A DNA stretch of 64,000 nt from Toxonevra muliebris (Eukaryota; Arthropoda; Insecta; Diptera; Pallopteridae), in contig OY829326.1 of the NCBI GenBank assembly GCA_963691655.1, positions 117,649,388 to 117,713,387 of the forward strand. Direction: 5' to 3'. Positions 12,901-25,190 of this stretch are shown piece after piece. The translations under genes and the position numbers were made by a program. The notes beneath the pieces are model-generated. The model ran no database searches and was not told where the DNA came from. It saw only the letters and a list, made by a program, of their open reading frames with translations. The first letter of the stretch is position 1; each line of letters begins with the position of its first letter.

Positions 12901-15900
12901 TGTAATTATAAATCAATTTAGGAAAGGTGTTCGTGTGATATTTGTAAAGTTGAATAAAAACTAATTTCACAATTCTTAGAATGTAATTTATGAGTACAAT
13001 CAATTAGAAATAATGAATGCATGTGAGCTTTTTATAAAAGATTAACTTAAGTTTCTCACAGTTATTACTTATTTTTAATTTCTAACAAATTGTAATGTGC
13101 AATTTTACGTTCATTATTCCACTAATTTCTAGAATCAATATCGTCAAATATTTTCAGAGCTACAGGCATGCAAATTTGTCATAATGCAATTTTAATTACG
13201 CTCCAACTAAAGGCAGTCAGTCAGTCAGTCACTATAAAAACATTAAGTCATAAGTTCAAAAAACTTCATTATAAAATAAACTTATATGGTAAGTAAATTG
13301 AAGGTAAGGCAGTTTACATACACTATGTTTTATAATTATATGGTCAGTTCAAGATCTAAATGTTGTTACTTTGTTACAAAGTTGTTTAAGTCCAACTTTA
13401 TTTATTTTTCTTTATTCTACTTTCCAACTTTCTTTTGCTATTATCTTCTGGTATCTCCCCCTACTTTATTGTACTTTTCTTCTTACATTTACGCCATCTT
13501 ATGATATTGCCATTCAGCAATTCTTTTCCAATAAAATCATTTTTATAAAAATTAAATTTAATTCAATTGTGTTTCCATATCTTCTAGATTTATACTGTAT
13601 ATAAAATAATTCAATTCAGAATTATACAAAGCTGCTGTAAAAAAAATATTAAGAAGATTATTTCACTTATTAGATAATTACACTGTACACAAAATGAGAC
13701 TTCAAAACAATATCTGGGCTGTGGTATAGTTTATCTAAAATTGTAATCAGAATAAAAAATATAAACCATTTCGTATTGGCCTCATAATTTTGTAACGCAG
13801 TGTACATACAATTACGATCGCGTAAACCGCACCATAAAATAATAAAATTTATAAGCAAATATGTACATATGTAATCAATTTAACAAGTATGAGTGCCCGC
13901 TCGTTACAAAGTCCAAATATTCAAATTAATATGATAATTTAACTACGGGTGGGGGTAAAAAAGTACGCGCAAGTAAATAAAATAGAAAACTACTTTAGCA
14001 TATATGCTAGAAAACCGTACAACTGTATAAGTTTAAAGTCTAACTATTCGTAAATATGTATAACTCGGAGATTTATTTCTTTGTTTGTCTTTTTATACGT
14101 ATGTACATATGTAGGTCTATGTATGTATGTAGGTCTATCGGTTTGTCTATTTTACAATATGTTTGCATATGATTGCATAGTTGGGTTTAAGGTAGTCAGG
14201 TAAATGCGTTAACTGAAAATGCATTCAAGCGAACGTTACTATTCGAAATAATAAATATGTAGGCAAACTGGCAAACAGACATACAAATAGACAATCGCAT
14301 TAGAGCGTATATAGGTTTATGCTGCAGTGCGATGTCACTGATTCCAAAATGAAATATGTATACCTACAAATCTACATGCTATGAGTAGGTATTTAAAATG
14401 TATTACTTACTTATATTTTAGAAATCAAAGTAAATAAAACTTTACTCTATAAATAATAGATTTCATTATATTGTAAACATTTGTATGTTTGGATGTTTAT
14501 CTATACATATGTTTTGTAGTTACATATATATATATACAGAAAAACACACGTCACAAGTCACGTAGTCCACAAAATTTGTCTCAAACTAAATTGAACATCA
14601 AAAAGATGAACCAAATCAAGTGTTTGTGCGCCTATAGTATTATAAACTATATCAGTAAATACAATAAATATAACAACAAAAACCACAATATTATCTACTT
14701 ATCAGTAAAAGCGTTTGTATGAAAAACACCGGTGGTCTAAAGTTCGTTCTATTTCAGATTATTAAATTGGTGGAAAATAATATTAGAAACAAACAAAAAA
14801 CAAAGAAAAAACAAATGTTTCCCAACAACACGTTTCAAATACTTAGTAGCAAATGTTGATGATGATTTTGCAGATATTTTTTGTTTATTTCTGTGTATTT
14901 TTTATATATAGTTGGGTGTGCATTCAGGTGAATGAGGAATAATATGCAAATAGATTATACGAAATATTGACATTTGTAAACAACAAAAAAACATTCGACT
15001 CATTTCATATTTAGATGTAGAAATAGAAATAATTTCAATTTCTAACTTTAATTTAATAGAGGAAATAATAAGATAAGACACACTCTTAGTTTGAGGTTAA
15101 ACGAGATACGACTTGGAATGCTCAAGCGAAGCATGGAATCTATTGACCCAAGAAAATGAATAACACAGGCTGACAAAATATTTATGCAGAAACTAGTTTA
15201 TACTTTTTCGAAGGTTTTTGATGCGCTGAATCCAAATCTGGCCACAGAATTGCTCCAGTAATATTCTAACCTAAAGCGCAAAAAACACTGTTTTTACACA
15301 TATTTGAGTTTCTGATTTTTTTCTTTAAAAAAGTACAATTGCCATTTTAAAGTACATATCTTTCTCTTTCAAATGCCGTTGAGTTTGCTCAAATATCTTC
15401 TTTTTTTTCATTGAAATATCGCATTTTGCAGTAATTAGTAATCGGGTAAAGGCTTACGGATTAAAGATTTGTGTTTATTTCAATAGATTTCCAGATCTAC
15501 GAAAATTAACAAAAAAGAAAACTTCAGCGTATCAAAAATCTTCGGAAAAGTATAGTCTGGTTTCTGATTAAGCATGTTGGTCAAATATGTGTAATCGATA
15601 AAGAAACAAATGAGTCTTTTTGATACGCTTCAATTTACATATCTATAACTAGAAATCAAAATGAATGGAAATTTTCTGTCAATAAATTTAGTTACTAATT
15701 TAATTAGCTAGTAGTTTAAATCGTTTCATCTTAGAATAATATAAAATATACAAACCAATAGATACTAGTCAAAGGCAGAAAAAATATTGTCGCTTGATGT
15801 TTTTTTGAGAAGAAACACATTTTGTATATTCCTGAAATAGATGCAAAGTAATACACGATGGTGTACAACTATAGTCGTACCTTATTCAACACATTCAATA

Positions 15901-18900
15901 ATTCGAAGAGATTGCAGAATAAATACATTTTTATGAAAGAAAACTAAAAATAAGTTAACTCAAAATCAAAATTATTTTAGAAATATTTGTGAATGCAACA
16001 CTAAAACTCAATCTTGGTTTTTTTTTTATTATCAGACTCTTAGTATGCCCCTACCGGATCCAAGGAAGAGAGTATGAGATAAAGTTCTCCGATAAATAGC
16101 TCAGCTATTATGATCGCCGCTACTTCTGAATTAAGACTTTTTGAAAAAACGAAGAAATTTCGTGGGAAAAACTAGGTCAAAAATGCAGAGATATTTGGTG
16201 ACGAAATACTTTGTTAAGGGAAAAAATTCAATCAATTCAATTAAAATCTCCTTTCGGATCATTTCATGACCCATCCTATTTTCTAATTTTTGTTTCTTTC
16301 TGCTCAGTACATCAATGTGATATATTTTCAGTAAAAAAATAACAAAATAATTCAAGAAAATTATTTAATATGAGAAACACTATACTTTTTGTATACTTTT
16401 ACAGATCGATTCTGTATATTACCGCAAAAGATAATATTATTACCGAAACTCTTTACCGGGTTTGACATATTTTCATAGCAAATGTAATATCGAACATATT
16501 ATTTTATAATTTTACTCTTAATTTTTGTTTAATTTTAGAAGAATATACATTTTTTCTTCACAGGAAATATATTAAGCCAAATATTTTAATTTCTTTTTAT
16601 TTAAAGCACGTCGAAAATAAAATGTCCTGATCAAAAAATTACCTATTACTTTCCAAAACAAAAGTTTTAGTAAGCAAAAAATACTCAATTTTGAGTTGTG
16701 TCACTTTTGTAGTTAGGGTGTGATATGTATTTATATTAAATAAATATCTACATTTTATATATATATATTTTTATATACATAGGTTTATGCATTTATTATT
16801 TATTTATGTACTTATGTAAATATTCAAAAAAATTAATAAAAATTAAAAATTTACACATAATTCGCATTTTTTTTAATCACATTTTAATATTTTTTTTTTT
16901 ACAATAGGTGTCGGAACCTGAGACTTTAAGTATCGAGTACATTTATGTCGATACTTTTGTGTACAGTATCGATATTTCCCCACTTTTCTTGCACGAAACA
17001 AAACGTCAAATTTTAACGACAGTTAAATTCAAAAAACAAAGTTTCTGTGATATTTAATAAAATAAAAATTGTTAAATCTTACAAGAAAATAAATAAATAA
17101 TGAAAAAATTAAACATAAATTATTCGCATGTCTACTTTTGTAGAATCTTCGGGTTCACAATCACCATTTGCATTATTCAGAAATGGCAGAAGCTTCTACA
17201 GCGTCAGAAGTTGAACAGACAATTGCGTCATTAACTTGTAGAGAATGTAGTTAGAAATTAACTAATATACAATTAATTAATTTTCAAATGTCTTTTAAAA
17301 ATTTTCCATCTTAAATATCACTTATTTTTCTAAAAATCCTTTATTTATTTATTAATTTCAAATTTTCAAATTATTTTCACAAAAGCAAAACACCTGATAA
17401 ATATAAAACAGCTGATTGTTTGACACTTTTAACATTTTTACCCGAAGAAAAAGTGCGGGCTATTTCGTGCAAAAAGAAGGAGACAAATACTCTCTCATCT
17501 CTGCTCTCATTTGCAAGTTTTTTGAGTACGGGAACGCTTTCTGGGCTGTTTTGGGCGAACGCGTTCGTACGGGAACAGAGCTAATATGTGTTGATGGCAC
17601 GCACGTAAAAATAATTCCCCCGGCAGAAGTGAAATTTTTATATTTCAACCGTTAAGGTTACGCGTAACCTGTTTATCTTTATTTTTCTTCTGCTCCCGAC
17701 ACACTTCAGCATTCGTACAAAACCATCACATCAAATAAAATAAAGAAATATGCTACTATATTTTTATTTACATACAAATTAAACTCTCCATAATATACTA
17801 TGCAATATTTACACCAAACAAAAAACACATTTAGTAAAATAATCTTATAAATATTGGAACTTAATGGTACACATAGCATGTAGTTACCTTTTTCAATACA
17901 CTTCTAATAGTATTTGTAAACAAAAAACGCCTATTTTCTAAATATTCACAACAATTTCACATTGAACCCCTAATTAAAAATTCCCCTCGAAAAAAGAAAG
18001 GGGAATTTTTTCGCACTACAGAGACTTTAGGTAAATTTATTTTTAAACTTCAATTAACAACAATATGCCACAGAAAAAGAACAACTAACGAAAAATAAGA
18101 AAGTCAACATTAAATATGTAAATAAAAGCGTTTTCTTTAAATAATAACAATAATAATAATATTAATAAAACAACAATTGCACAAGTGTCTTTATTTTGGG
18201 AGTAAGTAGCTTTATATTTATTGAATTCATATTTATAGGTAGGGTACCTACTAAAAAAAATACGACAAATACTTACTTACACCTTTATTTACAAGAGTCA
18301 GACGATTTTAAAATATATTATAAATTGAATTTATTTCGAAATTAAAAAGTAAAAAATGAATAAAAATATAATGGGCTTTTTGCACATACGTATAACTGTA
18401 CTTTTGTACACTTACATATGAAAAAAAAAAATAATTATTGAGTATAAATATAAATAACTATTGAACATTTCGAATTTGCCTGGCTTCATTTATGTGGTTT
18501 TCATTTATGCATTATTTTCGTACATGAAGGTAACAATGTCTATTAGAACAGTATGATAACTACGAGTATATTGCTATCATTATAAATCATCATCTACATA
18601 ATATTGCAATATATGAAAATCCATCAAAATGTCATCATTCATTGATAAGTTTTAATACATTTTCGTAATTTATTTTGAATAATATTGCAGCAATAAACTT
18701 TTATGACGATTAATCATAATTTCTATAATAAACAAATATTTCTTCAAAAATGTTTCATCAAAACTTGCAATCATTTATTATTCTTTACAATATATTAACA
18801 ATATTTACATATTAAATAATATCACAGTTATCGAAAAAAAAACGATAAGGTTCACTTTTTTCTTATTGACCAGTTCAAATTATTATCTTTTTTTTAATAT

Positions 18901-21900
18901 CAAAAAGTCATTAATCTTTGATGGCATGCAATTATTAACAAGCCCCCAAAAAAATTTTTTTTTTGAAAAACAAAACAAGTTCATATTTGTGCACAGCTGC
19001 AGATGCTCATCATTAAATAATACAATTTTATTTGAATTAAAAAACTTTATTAACTATAGTTGAAACACCAGTTTTATTAAATCTATGGAAACTTTTCAGG
19101 CAATAAAAAACACTATTAATACACATATAATGTATTAAATAGAAAAGCTTCAATGGAGAAGAGGAAAAATCTAATGAAATGAGCTTTGAAACCTTGAAGG
19201 TAAATTCTCCCACTGTGTCTACTGAATATGAACTTGAATTGAAACAAAGATTGACAATTATGCGTTGATGAGGGTATATTTTGGCAGATTGCGAGTTGAG
19301 TTCTGCCGAGTAGAACCCTTTAGCATGAGAGAGCATTGGAAAAATTATAAAGCATGCTGAATTTAAAAAATACGTTGCCATAAAGGCGGCCAGTCGACGT
19401 TTCCATTTTTGGACAAAATGAGGCCATCGAACATTTCACGTCGGTAATTTGAGCTGTTGTGTGGCACTTAGCGCGGTTCTGTTGAAACCAATCATGGGTA
19501 GCGAGATTAGGCAGAAACTCTCCATCCAGCATTAGACGATAGTACGCCCTATTGGGCGTAACGTTGGTTACCGTAACGTAACTTCACTTATTGCGGATGC
19601 AATGGAGTCTCTAAGATCTCCTGCGTATTTTTATCGTTCCAAATAGGGAAATTTTGTTTATTTATGTACCAGTTAAGCTAAAAATACGGCTTACCGCTAA
19701 ATATGATTTTGCGATAAAACAGAGAGCCGGCTTGGAGGTGACTTAGGATCCAATCTACAAACGACCCGGCTCAAGTTTACTGATCAATTGAATCTTATAT
19801 GGCCGTAAGCCAAGGTCTTTCCTCAAATGTTTTGCGTTCTGAACGGGTCAAAGAAAGATACGCAGACTGGCAGCTGGTTTTACAGTTATTTCTATCCGAA
19901 GCTCTATCATTCTAAAAAAAAAAACACCCGTTACTACTCTTTCGATAATTTCTACTAACCTACCAGATCTTCTTAATAGAAGGGAGATTTCCAGCATCCA
20001 CAACGACATTTATAAAAACATACATACATCTTCCATGATTTCAAAAACAACCGGATACCGGCTAATGTTTTTACTATCAACCCTCCAGACAGGGTTCTAA
20101 ATGAACATCTGCCAATTACTACTAACGAAGTATGTAGACTACTTAGCTACGTGAAAATCATCCTGACCCAATTCAGCGGCGTATTCAAAGAGGGCATATG
20201 GGAGCTATAGACTCTCCTAAAAATATGAATGCATATAACATTACAAAATCTGTTTACAGTTCAATTGTTTATTAGAAACGCGAGTGATAAACTAGCTAAT
20301 GAAGGCTATTCAATTACACCATGGGGTCCGGAACCTTTTCTTGGCTTAAGTTCTGGGAAGATCATGCGTTGGATCAACGGTTTCGTGGGTTCTATCCATA
20401 GAGAAAGATGGTCCAAGCTTGACTCCTGCAGAACCGCAAAGTTCTTTGTGAGAAAGCCTAACAGGAAATTAGCAAAATTTCTTCTGAAACTGAGAAGAAC
20501 CTGAGATTAGTGGTGGGTGCCATCACCGGGCATAACCCATGTGGTCAGCACATGCCCAACATGGGCGTCATCACCGAGCCAACCTGCCAATCGTTTCTTG
20601 AGGTCGACAACACTACGGAGCATTATCTTTGTAGCTGTCCGGCATTCACGAGAATCAGATTAAAGCTGTTGGATAGTGATGTCTTGAGTATGAATAATGT
20701 CCATACTATCCCTCTTCCTGAGCTTCTAAGGTTCATCAGTGAAACAAAGAAATTCTAGGTTGAGAGACCTTAGATCTTTCTTCTTCCCATTTAACCCCTC
20801 ACATATCTTTCCTGTCTTTCTACTTTATCTTGGGTATAGCACAATGGTCTTTGTGGTTGAGTGATTTGGTTCAGCCCAGTCCACCTTCAACTCTAAACTC
20901 TAAGAAACGCATGTCTAGATGTCCTATTTTTGGAAACTTTGTTTTTTGATTTTATTTTTTGGTTTTCCTTTTACTCTTATTTTAAGTCTGATTTCCGGGA
21001 TAAGTTTGGTCTGAATGTTGGTCTAATTATCGGCTATAAATGTGGTTTGATTTATAGCCAGAATTTTCTCTTATTTTGTTATATTAATTAATAATAGAAG
21101 AAAGAATAGACAAGACACCTAAATAAATTATTTTTTTTATACAAAGGAAAACCAAATATAGGCTGGCCTGACGACATTTTGTATTTTTTTACTGAGTCTA
21201 AAATGACTGAGGCCATAATCGACTGCGATGGCGTTCAATTTATAATGATATTTATTTTCTTAATTTAGAAATAATCAGATTAATTGATTCTATTTGAGTG
21301 GTGCACTTCATTACATTGATGTAGTATACTCTCATTCTTAAAAGTTAGGCTACAAACTTTTTCAAACGTTTGCTGTTCATATTTGATACATTGCTCCCCA
21401 TTATCGGAAACGGGGTCGCAATAAGTGATTTTTGATGATGTGGCTTTAGCCTTTAAAGAAACCCTATCAGTTTTTTTTAGCATCTGTCTGCTATTTATGA
21501 GCTGATAGTTTCATACCCATAGGAATCTTTGGCCTTAGTCGCTGAATGATTGACTATTGTAATGATGTCACAATGTTTTGGGCCCTTTTTTAATTATTTT
21601 TAATGTAGTCATAAAAATATAAAACTGAAAATGTTACTACTTTGTTTACATTTAGGCTACCTATTATGTTTTTTATATTTACATTCTATTAAACAAAGTT
21701 CAAGGGCAATATTTCCCTTACATAAAACAATTGAAATTTGAAATGTTATTTTAGCCCATAATTGAAAACCTTGAAAAGCAATACGTAATGAATACAAATA
21801 TAGTTATATAATGCTATATTTAACGATATCTTATTGATGTTTAAAAAAAATAACTCAAGCGTTTATTAGAGAAATTATTTCAAAATATGTGAATGAAGTT

Positions 21901-22205
21901 AGATTGTCCATAATATAATTACAACACGTCTATTTTGGAAGCTTACTACGTCCTTGAAAATTCGTAAAATGTACATGTATTCACAACTAATACGCAGTAA
22001 AATGAGTACCCCTATTGACTCTCGCCCCCTCTTTATAAGTTATTGGCCAATATATTTATGTGAGAATGTATTATTTTTGTTACTCACCTTTGAGCGTTGA
22101 AATTGGTATAGCTTCAAAAGGAATTTTGGAAGCTTGCATCAATATATATAAAGCGCGACTGGATTGATTTAAAAAATCAAAATATAATTTCACAGGTTGC
22201 GACAT
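6980..22205 (-). CDS. GstT: theta-class glutathione S-transferase, four coding exons
   Basis: The enzyme conjugates glutathione to electrophiles in the cytosol (family knowledge). The coding exons, in transcript order, are 22088-22205, 7661-7947, 7230-7365 and 6980-7146. Together they give 708 nt and 235 residues, close to the usual theta GST length. All junctions are GT-AG and the phases (1, 0, 1) agree. The N-terminal thioredoxin-like domain opens with MSQPVKLYFDFLNQSSRALY and includes the LPAITDHGF and LSESVAIFRHL motifs that bind the glutathione gamma-glutamyl group. The helical C-terminal domain carries RIDEFLEWQQ, KKFMIGDNISYADL (the N-capping box region) and the final segment ending in SLKQ. 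The residue aligned with the theta catalytic Ser is Asn13, with Ser15 and Ser16 adjacent. Intron 1 is about 14.1 kb and is full of repeats. The X-linked Drosophila theta genes GstT3 and GstT4 are the likeliest relatives, but the exact orthologue is not settled. Confidence 0.93.
8506..8586. repeat. short MITE-like repeat with CCAAGGTGAA ends
   Basis: The left end CCAAGGTGAATTTAT (8506-8520) is answered by the inverted right end CAATTTCACCTTGG (8573-8586), giving near-perfect terminal repeats of about 13 bp around an 81-bp unit. The left 35 bases, including GGTGGAGTTACCAGCAACTC, recur near 58752 and in altered form near 46321. It lies in GST intron 1. No convincing target duplication was seen. 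Confidence 0.5.
8776..8935 (+). mobile_element. short LINE relic, same family as 4680-5030
   Basis: The piece contains GACCAATGATAGGAAG... followed by ATCATCGGTTGTAGTGCCA and TAAGTAAG. These match, in order, the segments at about 4695 and 5006 of the larger LINE relic (ACTAATGATGAGAGGCTTT and ATCATCAGTTGTAATGCCA). The intervening sequence is missing, so this copy has an internal deletion or two rejoined ends. Confidence 0.5.
11429..11503 (-). repeat. tRNA-like SINE head, degenerate
   Basis: Read on the minus strand, this is a tRNA-like stretch of about 75 nt. It contains a B-box-like GAGTTCGATTCTC and an A-box-like TGGTCTAGTGGCTGAG. The putative anticodon arm is poorly paired, so it is not a working tRNA gene. 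It abuts the second tRNA-like unit at 11671-11743, which suggests a composite or tandem SINE in GST intron 1. A purine-rich AAAG tract lies beside it (11381-11417). Confidence 0.5.
11504..11743 (-). repeat. tRNA-Glu-like SINE copy 1
   Basis: The minus strand of 11671-11743 is 73 nt long. It shows an A-box-like TTGTCTAGTGGATAG, an anticodon-loop position reading TTC (Glu) and a perfect B box GGTTCGATTCC. The outer stem pairs GACC with GGTC, but inner stem pairs are lost. The body that follows (11504-11670) is shared with 32850-33025, including GTGTACTTGTACAC and TTATGAGAATTAACCACCA. This is a tRNA-derived SINE, not a functional tRNA. Confidence 0.6.
16905..17260 (+). repeat. DNA-transposon-like fragment with TATCGAGTACAT motif
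   Basis: AGGTGTCG followed by AAGTATCGAGTACAT and the palindromic TATCGATA-type boxes (16909-16975) recur near 46204-46285. Similar ATCGATAC boxes mark the ends of the hAT-type element at 54144-54659. A short frame around 17130-17200 reads ESSGSQSPFALFRNG before a stop. I take this as the decayed 5' end of a hAT-like element, with low certainty. Confidence 0.3.
17416..17665 (+). pseudogene. fragment resembling a PIF/Harbinger transposase (DGTH box)
   Basis: The 79-codon frame ends with LICVDGTHVKIIPP followed by LYFNR, a stop and GYA. HARBI1-type nucleases carry a D-G-T-H box containing the first catalytic Asp, followed about 15 residues later by N-R-K-G-Y. The match therefore includes both blocks, with the Lys codon turned into a stop. 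The upstream part of the frame does not resemble the family. The call rests on about 30 residues. Confidence 0.35.
19375..19930 (-). pseudogene. decayed Tc1/mariner-type DDE transposase
   Basis: On the minus strand, several frames give the family blocks in order. Near 19850 is FL.PV.NAKHLRKDLGLRPYKIQL (DNA-binding end). Near 19650 are pieces of the NG-VNKQN-wG block. Then come VTVTNVTPNRAYYRLMLDGEFLP (19500-19575), WFQQNRAKCHTT (19455-19495) and, after a frameshift, FDGLILSKNGNVDWPP (about 19390-19440). Stops and frameshifts throughout mean it is inactive. The element lies in GST intron 1. Confidence 0.65.
20229..20900 (+). pseudogene. 3' end of a LINE: post-RNase H region and tail
   Basis: Two overlapping frames (20229-20504 and 20510-20758) carry RWSKLDSCRTAK, then LVVGAITGHNPCGQHM, then TTEHYLCSCPAFTRIRLKLL and ELLRFISETKKF. 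This is the conserved end of ORF2 in jockey/I-type insect LINEs, including a degraded Cys/His knuckle. A frameshift near 20500 separates the two parts. The sequence after the stop (TAGCACAATGGTC... near 20836) resembles LINE 3' untranslated sequence. The 5' end is missing, as expected for 5'-truncated retrotransposition. Confidence 0.7.
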
Positions 22206-24970
22206 TTTTGCTGGGTTGCTGTACTTTTAAATAAATATCCAAAAAAAGTAAAAACTGCACACAAAAAAAGTTACGCAAATGTTTAATGTTTAATATGTCC
22301 AATGTTTGTTGAGGTTTCTCAAAGAGAATTTTTCAGAAAGCAACGTTAATTTAACTGCATAAATTATTAAGTACAGTTTAACACCACAAATGCTCGTCCG
22401 TCGTAAAAGATGAAGAGTGCAAAAAAAACTCAAACGCAACGCACTTAAAATGCAAATTAATTTTAGCGCGTTTATATTAAACAATAAAATTGAGAACGCT
22501 CAGCTTTTTAATTAAATTACTTTTGAGTTGTGGTTGATTGGTTGGTGAATGGATTGATTTCCTTTATGGAATGCTAAGGAATTCCTTTCTCAAATCGCTT
22601 AACAATTGGATTTTCGATTCGACTACGATCGCTGTTTATGATGAACTGAGCTAAACTTGTTGTTGACGATCGTTTAAAAATGTTGTTTACTGTCTCGCGC
22701 GCCGTCCTGAATGTAACAGCAGCAGCAACAATAACAGCACCATCAGCAGCAAAGCAACAAAAACAAACAGCAGAAGTTGTAGCAGCAGAAGCCGGTCGGT
22801 TTTCGTTGTTGTTGTCTGCGCATTTGTTGTGGGTTATGTTTTTAGTTTGGTTTTTTGTTTTTGTTTTCATTTTTGTGCCTTGTTAAACAGCGAACAACAA
22901 CAACAGCAGCAGCGGATGCACAGCCACATATACGCATTAAAAACTTCACACATATATAAGCGCATATGTATGTGAATACACACACACACACAGATACATA
23001 TATTGTAAATATTCAAGTGTTTGATAATTTTTTACTTCTTCTGCTTGTGTGCTTTCGGTCTTTCTTCACATTTATTTACGAATATAATTGTATACATACA
23101 TAAAAATACATTTTTATATCTTTTACATTTTTCGTTTTATTTCAGCTTTTTTTGCAATTAAAAAATTTAAAAATTTCTGTATTTTTAAATTTGTTTCATA
23201 GTGAGTATGCGTGTATTTTTGTTTTTGCAATTGCATGAATATTCATTTTGTTTTATTCTTTTGGGAGAACAGAACTGTTTCTTTTTTTCACCCCACTCCA
23301 GTTCAAAAGCAGCAGCAGCTTAAAATGGACGCAAAATAAGAACAACAGCACACACAAATACAACAATAATTTTAAACAAGAATAATAAAAACAACAATAA
23401 AGTTGTCAAACATGAAATTATTTTTGTAGATAATCAAAGAAGAAAACAACAAAACAATCAATGAAAGAAATATCGCAACTACGCATAGTTAAGCATCGAA
23501 TTTTTGTTTGCAATTAAAAATACAGTCACGCCCATTTTTCATACTCACTGGGGAATTGGTTAAGTTTAATTAGACTATTAAATGGCACGCTTGACTATTA
23601 TTATATTGGTCATGGGTTACCATAGGCTGCCATGGCAGCTTGAACCTGTTCATTAAAATTACAATACGGTAGCAAAGGGCAAAAAGGGTTCAGGGCCCAG
23701 GGTCTGAGAGGCTCTAGCTCCCCATCCGCCAATGGCACAAAGTGAAAGAGACTCAACTTTTCCAACAACAAGGTTTACCGATATCAAGTCATTTTATGTA
23801 GGCACTTCATCAGAACAAACAACACCGACCATGCTTGCAGTCGAAAGGGCATTCGAAATCTAACAGCACTCGTAAGGGGTCCTACCGAGCTCCTTTTCAT
23901 GATTTTTTTTTTCAGAAGAGCTACTTACAATTTTTTAACGAATTGTACGTTATTTTTAAGGTTTATTTTATTATTTTTTAGGAGACTATGAAAATTAAAT
24001 CTAAGTTTTAATTTTTCAAAGTTATGACTAGATTTTTTTTTCTATTTTACTGAGTAATTTGAAGCCTAATTTTTACTCAGGATAGTGTAATTGTGGATAA
24101 GATTACACTCGAACCAGTTGTCTACAACAAGGAAGGAAAAATCTCGTTTTTTGTTATTAAATGGTAGCAGTAGGATTTTGTTAAAATTTGGAAATTTAAT
24201 AAAATGCCGGTCTTTTTCCCGTTACGTGGTAAAAAGCTACTTAGGAGGTGTCAGCCTCTGACCATCAATATTGTCATTAAGAATATTACACCACAAGAAG
24301 CTTCATTGATGTAAAATGAAATCAAATCAAATGTTTAATTTAATTTATAGCTACATATTTTACAACGTAATATATTTTGAACTTTGCCCACTTGAAGCCC
24401 ATTTTGAAGCACTTGCTGTTTGGACTCTTGTCTAGGGTAGCACATTTTTCTTATTATAATTACAGATTTAGGGAACTCACTACTAAATCAGTACAAAATA
24501 AAAAAATCTAAATCAATCAACTGATTTCTGGATTTTGGAAAATCAGTATTTTTAAAAATAATTTTGAAAAATCAGAATTTTAACAAGTACGGACAAAGTC
24601 AGTACGTCTGCCTGCCCTACGCTTGTCACATATTTATTTTTATTTGGGAGAATGGATTTTTTAAAATTCAATCAACCTGGTTTCTACAGAATTTAAAATC
24701 GGGGTACCTTATAAATTATGAGATCATATCTTACAAAGCTTTGAATGTGTAGAATATTAAAGCAAATATACAAAAATTAACGAATATAAAATAGCAAAGC
24801 AATAAAAAGTTGCAAAATAAAAATATAAAAAAGTAAACAAAAATGTGGACGAACAAATGCGATGCGAGTCATAAATAATAACAGAACGGCTAAAACGCAA
24901 ACAGCTACGCTGATGGTGACTGTAACAGCGATATCTATCAGTGCGGCAAGACCATACACCGAATACGAAA
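22206..24970. other. 5' flank of GST, CAG/CA-rich, no gene recognised
   Basis: The region upstream of the GST start codon must hold its promoter and 5' untranslated region, but no TATA or initiator could be fixed. It contains CAG/CAA-rich stretches (22717-22790, 22895-22915), a CA tract (22978-22992) and a purine/pyrimidine-biased block at 23650-23900 that looks like a repeat I cannot name. Short frames through the CAG tract are low-complexity and not credible genes. Confidence 0.4.
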
Positions 24971-24971
24971 A

Positions 24972-25190
24972 CGCACCACTAATAGAAAAATAGGTACAAT
25001 TGTACCTTTTTCGACTTTTTCAAACTACTAGGTACATTAGGTACAATTTGGAACATTTTAGGTACAATTTGCCATTGGACAAAAAAAAAAAAATTATAAA
25101 ACTAAATTACAGAAAAAAACATATTTTGTTATATCTACTTAAATTTAACTGCCCAAAGTACTGTTTTAAAAGGGAAACATAATACAAAAA
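24972..25190 (+). repeat. fragment of the TAGGTACAATTG hAT family
   Basis: The sequence from CACTAATAGAAAAATAGGTACAATTGTACC through TTTTAGGTACAATTT (24972-25069) matches the left end of the hAT element at 49767-50865 with few changes. The following part (25118-25172, containing ATCTACTTAAATTTAACT and CCAAAGTACTGTTT) recurs at 26617-26672. The right terminus was not found, so it is a partial copy. Confidence 0.5.

Noticed and set aside
13211..13230. (AGTC)n run as a possible regulatory site
   Set aside because: Only about four units of a simple repeat, with nothing around it to support a role.
22680..22886. Ala/Thr/Gln-rich open frame upstream of GST (plus strand)
   Set aside because: It is produced by a CAG/CAA-type repeat and followed by Phe/Val low complexity. 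It has no domain, no splice partner and an antisense frame equally long.
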